This document shows positions 1-6,159 of a stretch of DNA of 6,159 nt, piece after piece. The stretch is from contig CAYPMK010000055.1 in the NCBI GenBank assembly GCA_964411885.1, positions 1-6,159 of the forward strand, given 5' to 3'. How positions within the stretch are numbered: the first letter of the stretch is position 1; each line of letters opens with the position of its first letter. Source of the DNA: JAKLHL01 sp964411885 (GTDB taxonomy: Bacteria > Bdellovibrionota > JAFGOL01). The translations under genes and the position numbers were made by a program. The notes beneath the pieces were generated by a model that worked only from the letters and a program-made list of their open reading frames with translations, did not search any database and was not told the DNA's origin.

Positions 1-1376
1 TCTACGCTGTTCCATCCACCACCGAGGGCTTTGAACAATTGAACTATGGCAAGCAATCTGTCTCTTTCTGTTCTAGCAAGATCATTTTCTGCAGGATAAA
101 GTTGTTGTTGTGCATCAAGAACATCGTTGTAGTTTGAAAGTCCTTTTTTATATCTATCTAATGACAACTTTGTAGCTGTGCGTAAAAAATCCACAGACTT
201 TGCTTGTTCATCCCTTATGCCAGATAATTTTTGTTGAAGATTAACTGCATCAGCAACTTCTCTAAAGGCATTGATGACCGTTTTTTCATACTGCAACTTG
301 GTTTGTTCGTAAGCTTGTTTAGTTGCCTCGTAGTTAGCAAAAATCTTTCCACCGTTAAATAATGGACCAGTTAAGCCACCACCAACGGACCATGAATTAG
401 AAAAACTCTTGAGGTCTGGACTAGCAGAACCAAAAAGCCCTGTTAAACTAAATCTTGGAAAAAAATCTGCTTTAGCCACACCGATCTCTGCATTTGCAGA
501 TATCAATAATTGTTCTGCCTGACGAATATCTGGTCTTCTTTCCAAAAGCGTAGAAGGAAGTCCTGCTGGCACATCTGGCACAAGATATTGCTCTTTAAGT
601 GTTTGTCCTCTCGGTACCGCCAAAGGAGGGCTGCCAAGTAAGAAACATATTTGGTTTTCTTTCTCGAATATTTGGTTTTCTAAGTACGGTATATAAGCAG
701 CAACTTGTGAAAGGGCTGCCCCTGCTCTAGATGTTTCTAATAAAGAAGCGTCCCCTCCTCTGTATCTTCTATTAAACAAATCATAAGTTCCCTTAAAAGC
801 ATCTGCTGTTCTTTTAGCTATCTCTAATTCTAAATCAAGTTCCCTTAATTCTATATAAGCTGTTGCAAGCTCTGATATTAACATCAAAGTAATCCCACGT
901 TTAGCCTCTATGCTTGCAAGATACTGTGCTCTAGCTGACTCTGATCCACGCCTTACTCTTCCCCAAACATCCAATTCCCACTGCATCTGTACATTGCCAG
1001 CGAACATGTTTGAATTCTTCCCATCTGGCAATCCGTAAGAAGCAACATTCCTTCCATAATTATCTGTAGCAGAATAGTTTAGCTGAGGATAATAATCTCC
1101 CTTCTTTATTCTTGCCAATTCTCTCATTTGCTCTACTCTTGCAGAAGCCATTCTAAGGTCTAAATTATTCTTTAGTGCTTCGTCTATTAATCCCTTTAGA
1201 ATAGGATCTTTGAATATATCCCACCATGGAGCATCTGCCAAAGACCTTGCATCCTGTGTTGCCGTAACTCCTCTATACTTTGCAGGAGTAGCTATATCTG
1301 GACGTTTATAATCTGGGCCAACTGCACAGCTCGAAACAAAAGATGTAACCAGCAGCAAAGAAAAGATTTTCTTCAT
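1..1376 (-). CDS. Outer-membrane efflux lipoprotein, NodT/OprN-type (TolC-like channel), 3' end cut by window edge
   Basis: This frame was read by hand from the ATG at 1376; it stays open for 458 codons to the left edge with no stop. The product is the outer-membrane exit duct of the RND pump: family members form a trimer with a beta-barrel in the outer membrane and a long alpha-helical tunnel in the periplasm. The N-terminus (MKKIFSLLLVTSFVSSC) is a lipoprotein signal with lipobox V14-S15-S16-C17, followed by AVGPDYKRP, a signature typical of NodT-family lipoproteins. Two OEP repeats follow, roughly residues 55-250 and 275-455. Family motifs include WELDVWGR (133-140), LLERRPDIRQAE (277-288), ADFFPRFSLTG (303-313) and the end KALGGGWN (449-456). 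Relatives stop soon after GGGW, so only a few residues are probably missing. The start overlaps the pump stop codon by one base (TGATG), which implies coupled translation. Family assignment is firm; the substrate is unknown. Confidence 0.95.
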   Translation of the reverse strand, partial: MKKIFSLLLVTSFVSSCAVGPDYKRPDIATPAKYRGVTATQDARSLADAPWWDIFKDPILKGLIDEALKNNLDLRMASARVEQMRELARIKKGDYYPQLNYSATDNYGRNVASYGLPDGKNSNMFAGNVQMQWELDVWGRVRRGSESARAQYLASIEAKRGITLMLISELATAYIELRELDLELEIAKRTADAFKGTYDLFNRRYRGGDASLLETSRAGAALSQVAAYIPYLENQIFEKENQICFLLGSPPLAVPRGQTLKEQYLVPDVPAGLPSTLLERRPDIRQAEQLLISANAEIGVAKADFFPRFSLTGLFGSASPDLKSFSNSWSVGGGLTGPLFNGGKIFANYEATKQAYEQTKLQYEKTVINAFREVADAVNLQQKLSGIRDEQAKSVDFLRTATKLSLDRYKKGLSNYNDVLDAQQQLYPAENDLARTERDRLLAIVQLFKALGGGWNSV

Positions 1377-4300
1377 CACTTTGCCCCCAACTTTTTTTGT
1401 TTTCTTCTTTCTATTAAATTAAACAAGGCTGGAACAACAAGTATCTCTAACAAAGTCGCTATTGTCATCCCCATTATAACTGTTGTTCCCAATGATCTTC
1501 TGGACATTGCACCAGAGCCGTCGGCAAACCACAGAGGAAGACAACCAAGTATAAAAGCAAACGCCGTCATGAGTATTGGCCTTAATCTTCTATCCACTCC
1601 AGATATTGCCGCGTCTGATACAGACATTCCTTCTTTATCGACTGCATCTTTTGCATGAGCAACTATTAATATGGCATTTTTGGCCGCAAGACCTATCAAC
1701 ATTACCAACCCTATTTGTGAAAAGATATCGTTAGGCATAGACCTCATGTATAGTCCTAACAAAGCTCCAAAAACAGCTATAGGAGTTCCCAATAGAACAG
1801 AAAAAGGAAGAGACCAACTTTCATACTGTGCGGCAAGAATAAGGAAAACGAATAATATTGAAAGTGCAAAGATAAAAACAACTCCGCCGCTGGCCTTTTT
1901 TTCTTGATAAGTTATGCCTCCCCAATCATAGCCCATTTCCTTTGGAAGCACTTCTTTTGCAACTTCTTCTAACGCCGCTATTGCTTGTCCTGTACTGTAC
2001 CCAGGTGCAGGGTTGGCAAATATTTCTGCAGATCTAAAAAGGTTGAACCTGAACAAAAATTCAGGACCTGTAGTTTCGTCCACTTTAATTAACGTAGCTA
2101 AAGGTATCATCTGTCCTTCTTTGTTCCTGACAAAAAAAGTGCCTATATCGTCTATTTTATTCCTTGCCCCAGGTTCTGCTTGAACAAAAACTTTCCACTG
2201 TCTTCCAAATTGGTTAAAGTCGTTAACGTATACTCCACCCATAAACGCCTGCATTACCTGATACACAGATTTAAGATCTATTCCAAGTTTAAATGCTTTT
2301 TCTCTATCTATTTCTGCAAAGATCTGTGGAACGTGAGCTTTATATAAAGTATTAACACTAGAGAACTCTGGTCTTTTTTGTACAGCGGCAATAAATTTAG
2401 CTAAATTATCAGACAAGAATTCTGGTGTTCCACCACTCCTATCCTGCAACATAAAATCTATACCACCTGCAGTACCAAGTCCCGGTACTGGTGGAGGTGG
2501 AAAAGAAAATACTATTGCTTCTTTAATTCCCATAAATTGTTTGTTCAAAGAATTTATGAGTTCGTTAGCATGAAGCTCTTTGGCTTTTCTATCGTCCCAT
2601 GGCTTTAATTTAACAAAATAAAAACCAGAATATGAACTGGATATACCAGTCAACATACTATAACCGCCAACAGAAATAATGTTTTCTACCCCCGGTGTAG
2701 ACATAAGTATGGAATCTATTTCTTTCATAACAGCATCTGTTCTTTGCAAAGAGGCAGAGTCAGGGAGAGTAACGTTCATATAAAAGTAACCCATATCCTC
2801 TAGCGGTATAAAACCAGATGGCACTAGTTTAGTAAGTGCATAAACTAGTACAACGGTTAAGGCTAACACACCAAGGCTTCTTCTTGCTTTTTTCATCAAG
2901 AAGCTAGAAACATTAACGTAACCGGCTCTAGTTGAGTCGAAATATTCATTGAATTTTGCAAAAAACTTTGTCAAAAGTCCTTTGTTAGCTTCTTTTCTTG
3001 GCTTAAGCATCATAGCGCAAAGAGCAGGGCTAAGAGTTAATGCATTAAAAGCAGAGATTATAACAGAAAGGGCTATCGTCATTGCGAACTGTTGATACAT
3101 TCTTCCTACTATACCGGGAATAAATGCAACTGGTATGAACACAGACGATAATATAAGTGCTATAGCTATAACAGGTCCACTTATTTCACTCATAGCTTTT
3201 ATAGTTGCTTCTTTAGGTGAAAGACCTTTTTCTATATGGTGTTCTACTGCCTCAACAACAACTATGGCATCATCTACGACCAGCCCTATTGCAAGCACCA
3301 GTCCAAATAAAGACAAAGTATTAACAGAAAAACCAAACAGCGGGAAAAAGATAAAAGTACCTATTAAAGAGATAGGAACTGTCAGCATCGGTATAATGGT
3401 AGCTCGCCAGTTCTGTAAAAATATAAAAACAACTAAAAGAACAAGTGCTATGGCTATAAAAAGAGTTTCTGTTATTTCTTTTATGCCAGCAGTTATTGGA
3501 GCTGTTGTGTCTAGGCCTACTTCATAGACAACGTCGTTGGGGAATTTTTCTGCAAGTTCTTTCATTTTTGCTCTTGCTGAATTAGCAACATCAAGAGCAT
3601 TACTGCCTGCTATTTGATAAACAGCTACAATGGCACTTGGCTTTTTATTGTACCTGGCTTTTGATGAGTAAGTGAGTGCACCAAGTTCTGTTCGCGCAAC
3701 GTCTTTTATCTTAACGGTAGAACCATCTGGTAAAGCTTTTATAGTAACGTTGGCAAATTCTTCTGCAGTCAAAAGTCTTCCTTTTGTTCTAACAGTTAAA
3801 GTGAATTCGTTATCGTCTGGAGCTGGTTCTGCACCTATTTGTCCTGCAGGGTTAACTGCGTTCTGTGCTTGTATTGCTCCAATAACATCTGCGGCAGTTA
3901 ATCTTAATTTAGCAAGTTTATCTGGTTGTAACCATACCCTCATTGCATAGTCTTGAGCACCAAGAACTCTTACCTGCCCAACACCATGTAATCTTGTTAG
4001 CTGATCAACTATATTTATCGTAGAATAGTTAGAAAGGAAAAGTTTGTCGTAAGTTCCTTTTGGTGAATATATAGTAAAAAGTATTATCGGTAGTGGTGAG
4101 GATTTTTGTACTGTAACACCCCAAGTTTTAACGTCTGTAGGTAAAGCAGAAGATGCTTGGGCTGCTCTATTCTGAACAAGCACTTGGTCCATGTTAGGAT
4201 CTGTACCAACATCAAAAGATACCCTCATGGTCATAGAACCATCATTAGCGCTGGTAGAGGTAACATAGAGCATGTTGTCTACGCCGTTTATTTGTTGTTC

Positions 4301-4495
4301 AAGTGGGGTAGCAACAGATTGTTCGATGGTTTGAGCATCAGCACCTGTATATGAAGTGGTAACATCTACCTCTGGTGGTGCAATGTCTGGATACTGAGAA
4401 ACTGGCAAACCCTTAAGTACAACAAGTCCAGATACGACTATAATTATAGAAATAACAATTGCAACTATAGGTCTATTAACAAAGAATTTACCCAT
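1376..4495 (-). CDS. RND multidrug efflux pump, inner-membrane subunit, HAE1 family (AcrB/MexF-like)
   Basis: This is the proton-driven transporter of the tripartite system, expected to work as a trimer in the inner membrane. Its 1039 residues are the normal full length and no frameshift is seen. It has the standard two-fold layout: TM1 (about 10-28), a large periplasmic porter loop (about 35-335), TM2-TM6 (about 340-495), TM7 (about 540-558), a second periplasmic loop (about 560-868) and TM8-TM12 (about 870-1027). The proton-relay residues are present: D408 and D409 in TM4 (GLVVDDAIVVVE), K939 in TM10 (GLAAKNAIL) and R972 in TM11 (RLRPILMT). These mark a drug-type pump, not a SecDF or lipid exporter. 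The stretch SPKGTYDKLFLSNYST (144-159) with YAMRVWLQP (183-191) recalls MexF more than AcrB. It starts three bases after the adaptor stop and ends one base into the next gene. Drug substrates cannot be deduced; organic solvents, antibiotics and bile-like amphiphiles are typical for the family. Confidence 0.97.
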   Translation of the reverse strand: MGKFFVNRPIVAIVISIIIVVSGLVVLKGLPVSQYPDIAPPEVDVTTSYTGADAQTIEQSVATPLEQQINGVDNMLYVTSTSANDGSMTMRVSFDVGTDPNMDQVLVQNRAAQASSALPTDVKTWGVTVQKSSPLPIILFTIYSPKGTYDKLFLSNYSTINIVDQLTRLHGVGQVRVLGAQDYAMRVWLQPDKLAKLRLTAADVIGAIQAQNAVNPAGQIGAEPAPDDNEFTLTVRTKGRLLTAEEFANVTIKALPDGSTVKIKDVARTELGALTYSSKARYNKKPSAIVAVYQIAGSNALDVANSARAKMKELAEKFPNDVVYEVGLDTTAPITAGIKEITETLFIAIALVLLVVFIFLQNWRATIIPMLTVPISLIGTFIFFPLFGFSVNTLSLFGLVLAIGLVVDDAIVVVEAVEHHIEKGLSPKEATIKAMSEISGPVIAIALILSSVFIPVAFIPGIVGRMYQQFAMTIALSVIISAFNALTLSPALCAMMLKPRKEANKGLLTKFFAKFNEYFDSTRAGYVNVSSFLMKKARRSLGVLALTVVLVYALTKLVPSGFIPLEDMGYFYMNVTLPDSASLQRTDAVMKEIDSILMSTPGVENIISVGGYSMLTGISSSYSGFYFVKLKPWDDRKAKELHANELINSLNKQFMGIKEAIVFSFPPPPVPGLGTAGGIDFMLQDRSGGTPEFLSDNLAKFIAAVQKRPEFSSVNTLYKAHVPQIFAEIDREKAFKLGIDLKSVYQVMQAFMGGVYVNDFNQFGRQWKVFVQAEPGARNKIDDIGTFFVRNKEGQMIPLATLIKVDETTGPEFLFRFNLFRSAEIFANPAPGYSTGQAIAALEEVAKEVLPKEMGYDWGGITYQEKKASGGVVFIFALSILFVFLILAAQYESWSLPFSVLLGTPIAVFGALLGLYMRSMPNDIFSQIGLVMLIGLAAKNAILIVAHAKDAVDKEGMSVSDAAISGVDRRLRPILMTAFAFILGCLPLWFADGSGAMSRRSLGTTVIMGMTIATLLEILVVPALFNLIERRKQKKLGAK
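1384..1388 (-). promoter_or_regulatory. Weak Shine-Dalgarno-like site of the outer-membrane factor gene
   Basis: The coding strand reads TTGGGGGCAAAGTGATG, a G-run seven bases before the ATG at 1376 with no classical AGGAG. Initiation here probably leans on coupling through the overlapping stop and start codons (TGATG). Confidence 0.45.
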
Positions 4496-4498
4496 GGC

Positions 4499-5662
4499 TT
4501 AAGACTCCTTTGCTGGAGAATATGGTTTAGGACTAACCGTCATGCCTTCTTTTATCTTTAGGAAACCTTCTACAATTATTGATTCACCCTCTTTAAGTCC
4601 ATCTGTGACTATTCTGTTATTACCGAAAATATAACCGACTTTTATGTCCCTCATCTCTACTTTATTATCTTGGGTAACAACGGCTACTTGTGTAGTACCC
4701 TGTGTTTCTATAATGGCTCTTCTTGGTATTACTAATGCATCGTTAAAAGTTCCAACCTGTGCACGAACTTTTGCATATTGGCCTGGTCTTAAAAAGCCAT
4801 CAGGATTTGGAGCTTTTATTTGGACAGAGATAGTGCCTGTACCTGGATCTATTTGCCTATCTGCAAAGCTAAAAGCACCTTTTTGAGGATAAACACTTCC
4901 GTCACTAAGTATTATATCTATTTCTGGACCAGTAGAAACTGGAGCTCCGTCTTTATTAGTAAGATGCATCTTTTGATACCAAATATATTCATTTTCGCTG
5001 AGAGGAAAAATAACTTTAATTGGGTCTATAACAGAAACAGTCGTAAGCTTTTTTGATGGATCTACAAGATCCCCCACTTGAGCTATTGCAGAGCCTGCAA
5101 GTCCAGTTATAGGAGAAGCCACCTTGGTCCAATCAAGATTAAGTTTTGCTTGTTCAAGAGCGGCCTTGGCTGAAGATATTGCCGCCTTATTCATTTCATT
5201 GGTTCTTACAGCATCTGTATACTCTTTTCTACTAACAGCACCTTCTTTAACTAAAGAACCATAACGTTTTACATCTGACTCAGATTTTTTTTGATTAGCG
5301 TATGCTTTTTCAAGATCTCCCTGTGCTGCATCAACAGCAGCCTGATATGGTCTTGAATCTATCTCAAATAAAAGTTGTCCTACTTGTACCGTAGACCCTT
5401 CGTCGTAGTTCATTTTTAAAAGATAGCCAGATACTTTTGGGAATATATCAGCATTAACATCACCCTGCGTTGTACCCACCCATTCCTTGGTCATAGGAAC
5501 GTCCTGTTTAATAATTTGCGTGACAAGAACTTCCATGGGCTTAATTTGTTTGGCCGCTAGCTCTGCCGCCTGTTTAGCTTGATGCTGTTTGTAATAATGC
5601 AGAGATAACCCTACAACTATCACCATTAACAATAAAATAGTCAGAGACTTTTTCTTTGTCAT
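4499..5662 (-). CDS. RND periplasmic adaptor (membrane fusion protein, HlyD/AcrA/MexE family)
   Basis: This protein links the inner-membrane pump to the outer-membrane channel. It has 387 residues, the usual length for AcrA/MexE relatives. From the N-terminus: a lysine-rich start (TKKK), one hydrophobic helix (about 7-22), first half of the beta-barrel and lipoyl domains with VSGYLLKMNYDEGSTVQVGQLLFEID at 77-102, an alpha-helical hairpin (about 105-178) rich in Ala, Lys and Glu, the second lipoyl half with ASPITGLAGSAIAQVGDLV (182-200), a beta-barrel (about 212-305, including LRPGQYAKV at 291-299) and a membrane-proximal domain to the end. No cysteine follows the hydrophobic helix, so unlike AcrA it is not a lipoprotein and is probably held by an uncleaved helix. 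The ATG at 5662 is supported by a strong Shine-Dalgarno site eight bases upstream. It is the first of the three efflux genes, so signals in the spacer before it probably control the whole set. Confidence 0.96.
   Translation of the reverse strand: MTKKKSLTILLLMVIVVGLSLHYYKQHQAKQAAELAAKQIKPMEVLVTQIIKQDVPMTKEWVGTTQGDVNADIFPKVSGYLLKMNYDEGSTVQVGQLLFEIDSRPYQAAVDAAQGDLEKAYANQKKSESDVKRYGSLVKEGAVSRKEYTDAVRTNEMNKAAISSAKAALEQAKLNLDWTKVASPITGLAGSAIAQVGDLVDPSKKLTTVSVIDPIKVIFPLSENEYIWYQKMHLTNKDGAPVSTGPEIDIILSDGSVYPQKGAFSFADRQIDPGTGTISVQIKAPNPDGFLRPGQYAKVRAQVGTFNDALVIPRRAIIETQGTTQVAVVTQDNKVEMRDIKVGYIFGNNRIVTDGLKEGESIIVEGFLKIKEGMTVSPKPYSPAKES
4505..4511 (-). promoter_or_regulatory. Shine-Dalgarno site of the RND pump gene
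   Basis: AAAGGAG lies nine bases before the ATG at 4495 and inside the last codons of the adaptor gene (encoding AKES). It decides the pump start and fits translation by ribosomes finishing the adaptor, whose TAA is only three bases upstream of the ATG. Confidence 0.8.
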
Positions 5663-5670
5663 TTAACAGG

Positions 5671-5678
5671 CCCTCCCC
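5671..5678 (-). promoter_or_regulatory. Strong Shine-Dalgarno site of the adaptor gene
   Basis: The coding strand reads AAGGGGAGGGCC here, with GGGGAGGG ending eight bases before the ATG at 5662. This supports that start codon and suggests efficient initiation for the first efflux gene. The same G-rich stretch could pair with the C-tract further upstream in a read-through transcript. Confidence 0.8.
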
Positions 5679-5686
5679 TTATTAGT

Positions 5687-5709
5687 GATATTATTACATA
5701 ATAACTATC
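5687..5709. promoter_or_regulatory. Inverted repeat in the operon leader, candidate repressor operator
   Basis: The 68-base spacer before the adaptor gene contains a palindrome with core TTATTA-CA-TAATAA (5691-5704). GATA (5687-5690) and TATC (5706-5709) extend the match on both sides, with one unpaired base (C5705). The ten matched base pairs per half-site and the position just before an efflux operon fit an operator for a TetR- or MarR-type repressor. No such regulator gene lies in the window, so the partner is unknown. The AT-rich sequence raises the chance of a random palindrome, and the absence of a following T-run argues against an intrinsic terminator. Confidence 0.45.
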
Positions 5710-5717
5710 TTATTCAT
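5690..5717 (-). promoter_or_regulatory. Weak promoter candidate for the efflux operon
   Basis: On the coding strand an extended -10-like element TGTAATAAT (5698-5690) matches five of six -10 bases with the upstream TG. A poor -35-like hexamer ATGAAT (5717-5712, three of six matches) lies 16 bases upstream. The -10 element sits inside the palindrome, which is where a repressor would block polymerase. The match is weak in an AT-rich spacer, so transcription could instead come from upstream of the peptidase gene. Confidence 0.3.
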
Positions 5718-5718
5718 A

Positions 5719-5725
5719 GGGGGGG
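5719..5725. repeat. Homopolymer tract of seven G (C on the coding strand)
   Basis: A run of seven G lies six bases downstream of the peptidase stop codon (in the direction of transcription) and upstream of the palindrome. It stands out in an otherwise AT-rich spacer. It lies outside both reading frames, so a length change would alter spacing or leader structure, not coding sequence. Confidence 0.8.
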
Positions 5726-5730
5726 ATTTA

Positions 5731-6159
5731 TTAGAATTCTCTACCATGCACTCTTAACCAAGCTCTTTTGCTCTTGTAATCTGGATATATAGCTGCCACT
5801 TTAGCCCAGAATTTTTTAGAGTGGTCTTTTTGTACAACATGTACAAGTTCATGAACAACGACATATTCTATAACTTCTAGCGGCGCCATTGCAAGACGCC
5901 ACGTAAAAGACAAGACTCCTTTAGAATTACAAGAGCCCCATCTGGTTCTGGCACTACTTATTTTTATTCCATTACATTTTATACCGGTATCGTTAGAATA
6001 TTTTCTAACAAGCTCGCTTATAATAAGTCTTGCTTGTTCTTTATATTTATTTACATCGATATCATCTTTCTTCTTTTTGTTCTGAGTTATTAAGGCCATT
6101 TGCTCTTTCTTCTTGAGTATCCAAGTTTTGTGTTTCTCTATGAACTTATTTATGTACTC
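5731..6159 (-). CDS. YgjP-like/DUF45 zinc metallopeptidase, 5' end beyond window
   Basis: The frame is open from the right edge to the TAA at 5731-5733, giving 142 visible residues of a family usually about 220-240 long. An ATG at 6099 could be taken as the start, but the frame continues upstream of it without a stop. The upstream residues (FIEKHKTWILKKKEQ) match the 'helix, W-I' segment that precedes the catalytic domain in this family, so the true start probably lies outside the window. Numbering from that internal Met, the signature SARTRWGSCNSKGVLSFTWR is at 49-68 and the zinc motif HELVH at 83-87 (bases 5839-5853). H93 in KDHSKKFW is the likely third zinc ligand, and YPDYKSKRAWLRVHG closes the domain. 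No signal peptide or membrane helix is seen in the visible part, suggesting a cytoplasmic protein. The physiological substrate of the family is poorly known; a role in efflux is not implied. It may share a transcript with the efflux genes, since no clear terminator separates them. Confidence 0.9.
   Translation of the reverse strand, partial: EYINKFIEKHKTWILKKKEQMALITQNKKKKDDIDVNKYKEQARLIISELVRKYSNDTGIKCNGIKISSARTRWGSCNSKGVLSFTWRLAMAPLEVIEYVVVHELVHVVQKDHSKKFWAKVAAIYPDYKSKRAWLRVHGREF

Noticed and set aside
647..681. A 14-base direct repeat (atatttggttttct at 647-660 and 668-681), 21 bases apart, in the outer-membrane factor gene; looked like a seven-codon tandem duplication (ENQIFEK/ENQICFL).
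   Set aside because: The protein lines up without an insertion with the usual family pattern (IPxLExQIxxxENxLxxLLG, from memory), so the repeat follows from a normal coiled-coil segment and not from a duplication.
3135..3527. Plus-strand open frame of 130 codons.
   Set aside because: It lies wholly inside the conserved pump gene on the other strand and its translation shows no recognisable domain; it is a shadow. The other plus-strand frames (1671-1907, 3672-3950, 4157-4354, 4644-4886, 4820-5056) were dropped for the same reason.
5687..5725. Intrinsic terminator between the peptidase and adaptor genes.
   Set aside because: The hairpin at 5687-5709 is AT-only in its core and is followed by ACTAATAAGGGG on the coding strand, with no U-run, so it does not look like a rho-independent terminator.
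1..6159. CRISPR array, tRNA or rRNA gene, insertion sequence or prophage remnant.
   Set aside because: No regularly spaced repeats, transposase-like frame, terminal inverted repeats or RNA-gene signature was seen; nearly all bases are coding in one direction.

Overview
The window carries a complete or nearly complete tripartite RND drug-efflux operon on the minus strand, with a putative zinc metallopeptidase of the YgjP/DUF45 family just upstream. In the direction of transcription (right to left) the order is: YgjP-like peptidase (5' end beyond the right edge), a 68-base spacer, the periplasmic adaptor (membrane fusion protein), the inner-membrane RND pump, and the outer-membrane channel lipoprotein (3' end at or just beyond the left edge). 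The plus-strand open frames inside these genes are shadows and none was annotated.

The host must be a diderm (Gram-negative-type) bacterium, because an RND pump, adaptor and outer-membrane factor together need two membranes. Base composition is moderately low in GC (about 40 % by eye), with many ATA, AGA and TTA codons and clear G-rich Shine-Dalgarno sites. The pump resembles the MexF-like branch of the HAE1 (hydrophobe/amphiphile efflux) family. The phylum cannot be fixed from this window. A proteobacterium or a lineage such as Elusimicrobiota would fit, but that is a guess.

Layout: 1-1376 outer-membrane factor (458 codons visible, probably lacking only its last few residues and stop); 1376-4495 RND pump; 4499-5662 adaptor; 5663-5730 spacer; 5731-6159 peptidase C-terminal part. 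The three efflux genes are packed very tightly (3-base gap, then a 1-base stop/start overlap), so they are almost certainly one transcript with coupled translation. The proteins should assemble into one envelope-spanning machine: the pump takes substrates from the periplasm or inner membrane using the proton gradient, the adaptor bridges, and the channel opens to the outside.

The spacer is the only non-coding stretch and the most informative one for regulation. It holds a strong Shine-Dalgarno site, a near-perfect inverted repeat that could be a repressor operator, a weak promoter candidate overlapping it, and a run of seven G (C on the coding strand). No regulator gene is present in the window. 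Overall this is an ordinary efflux locus; I see no evidence for a wholly new system, and the findings are modest.
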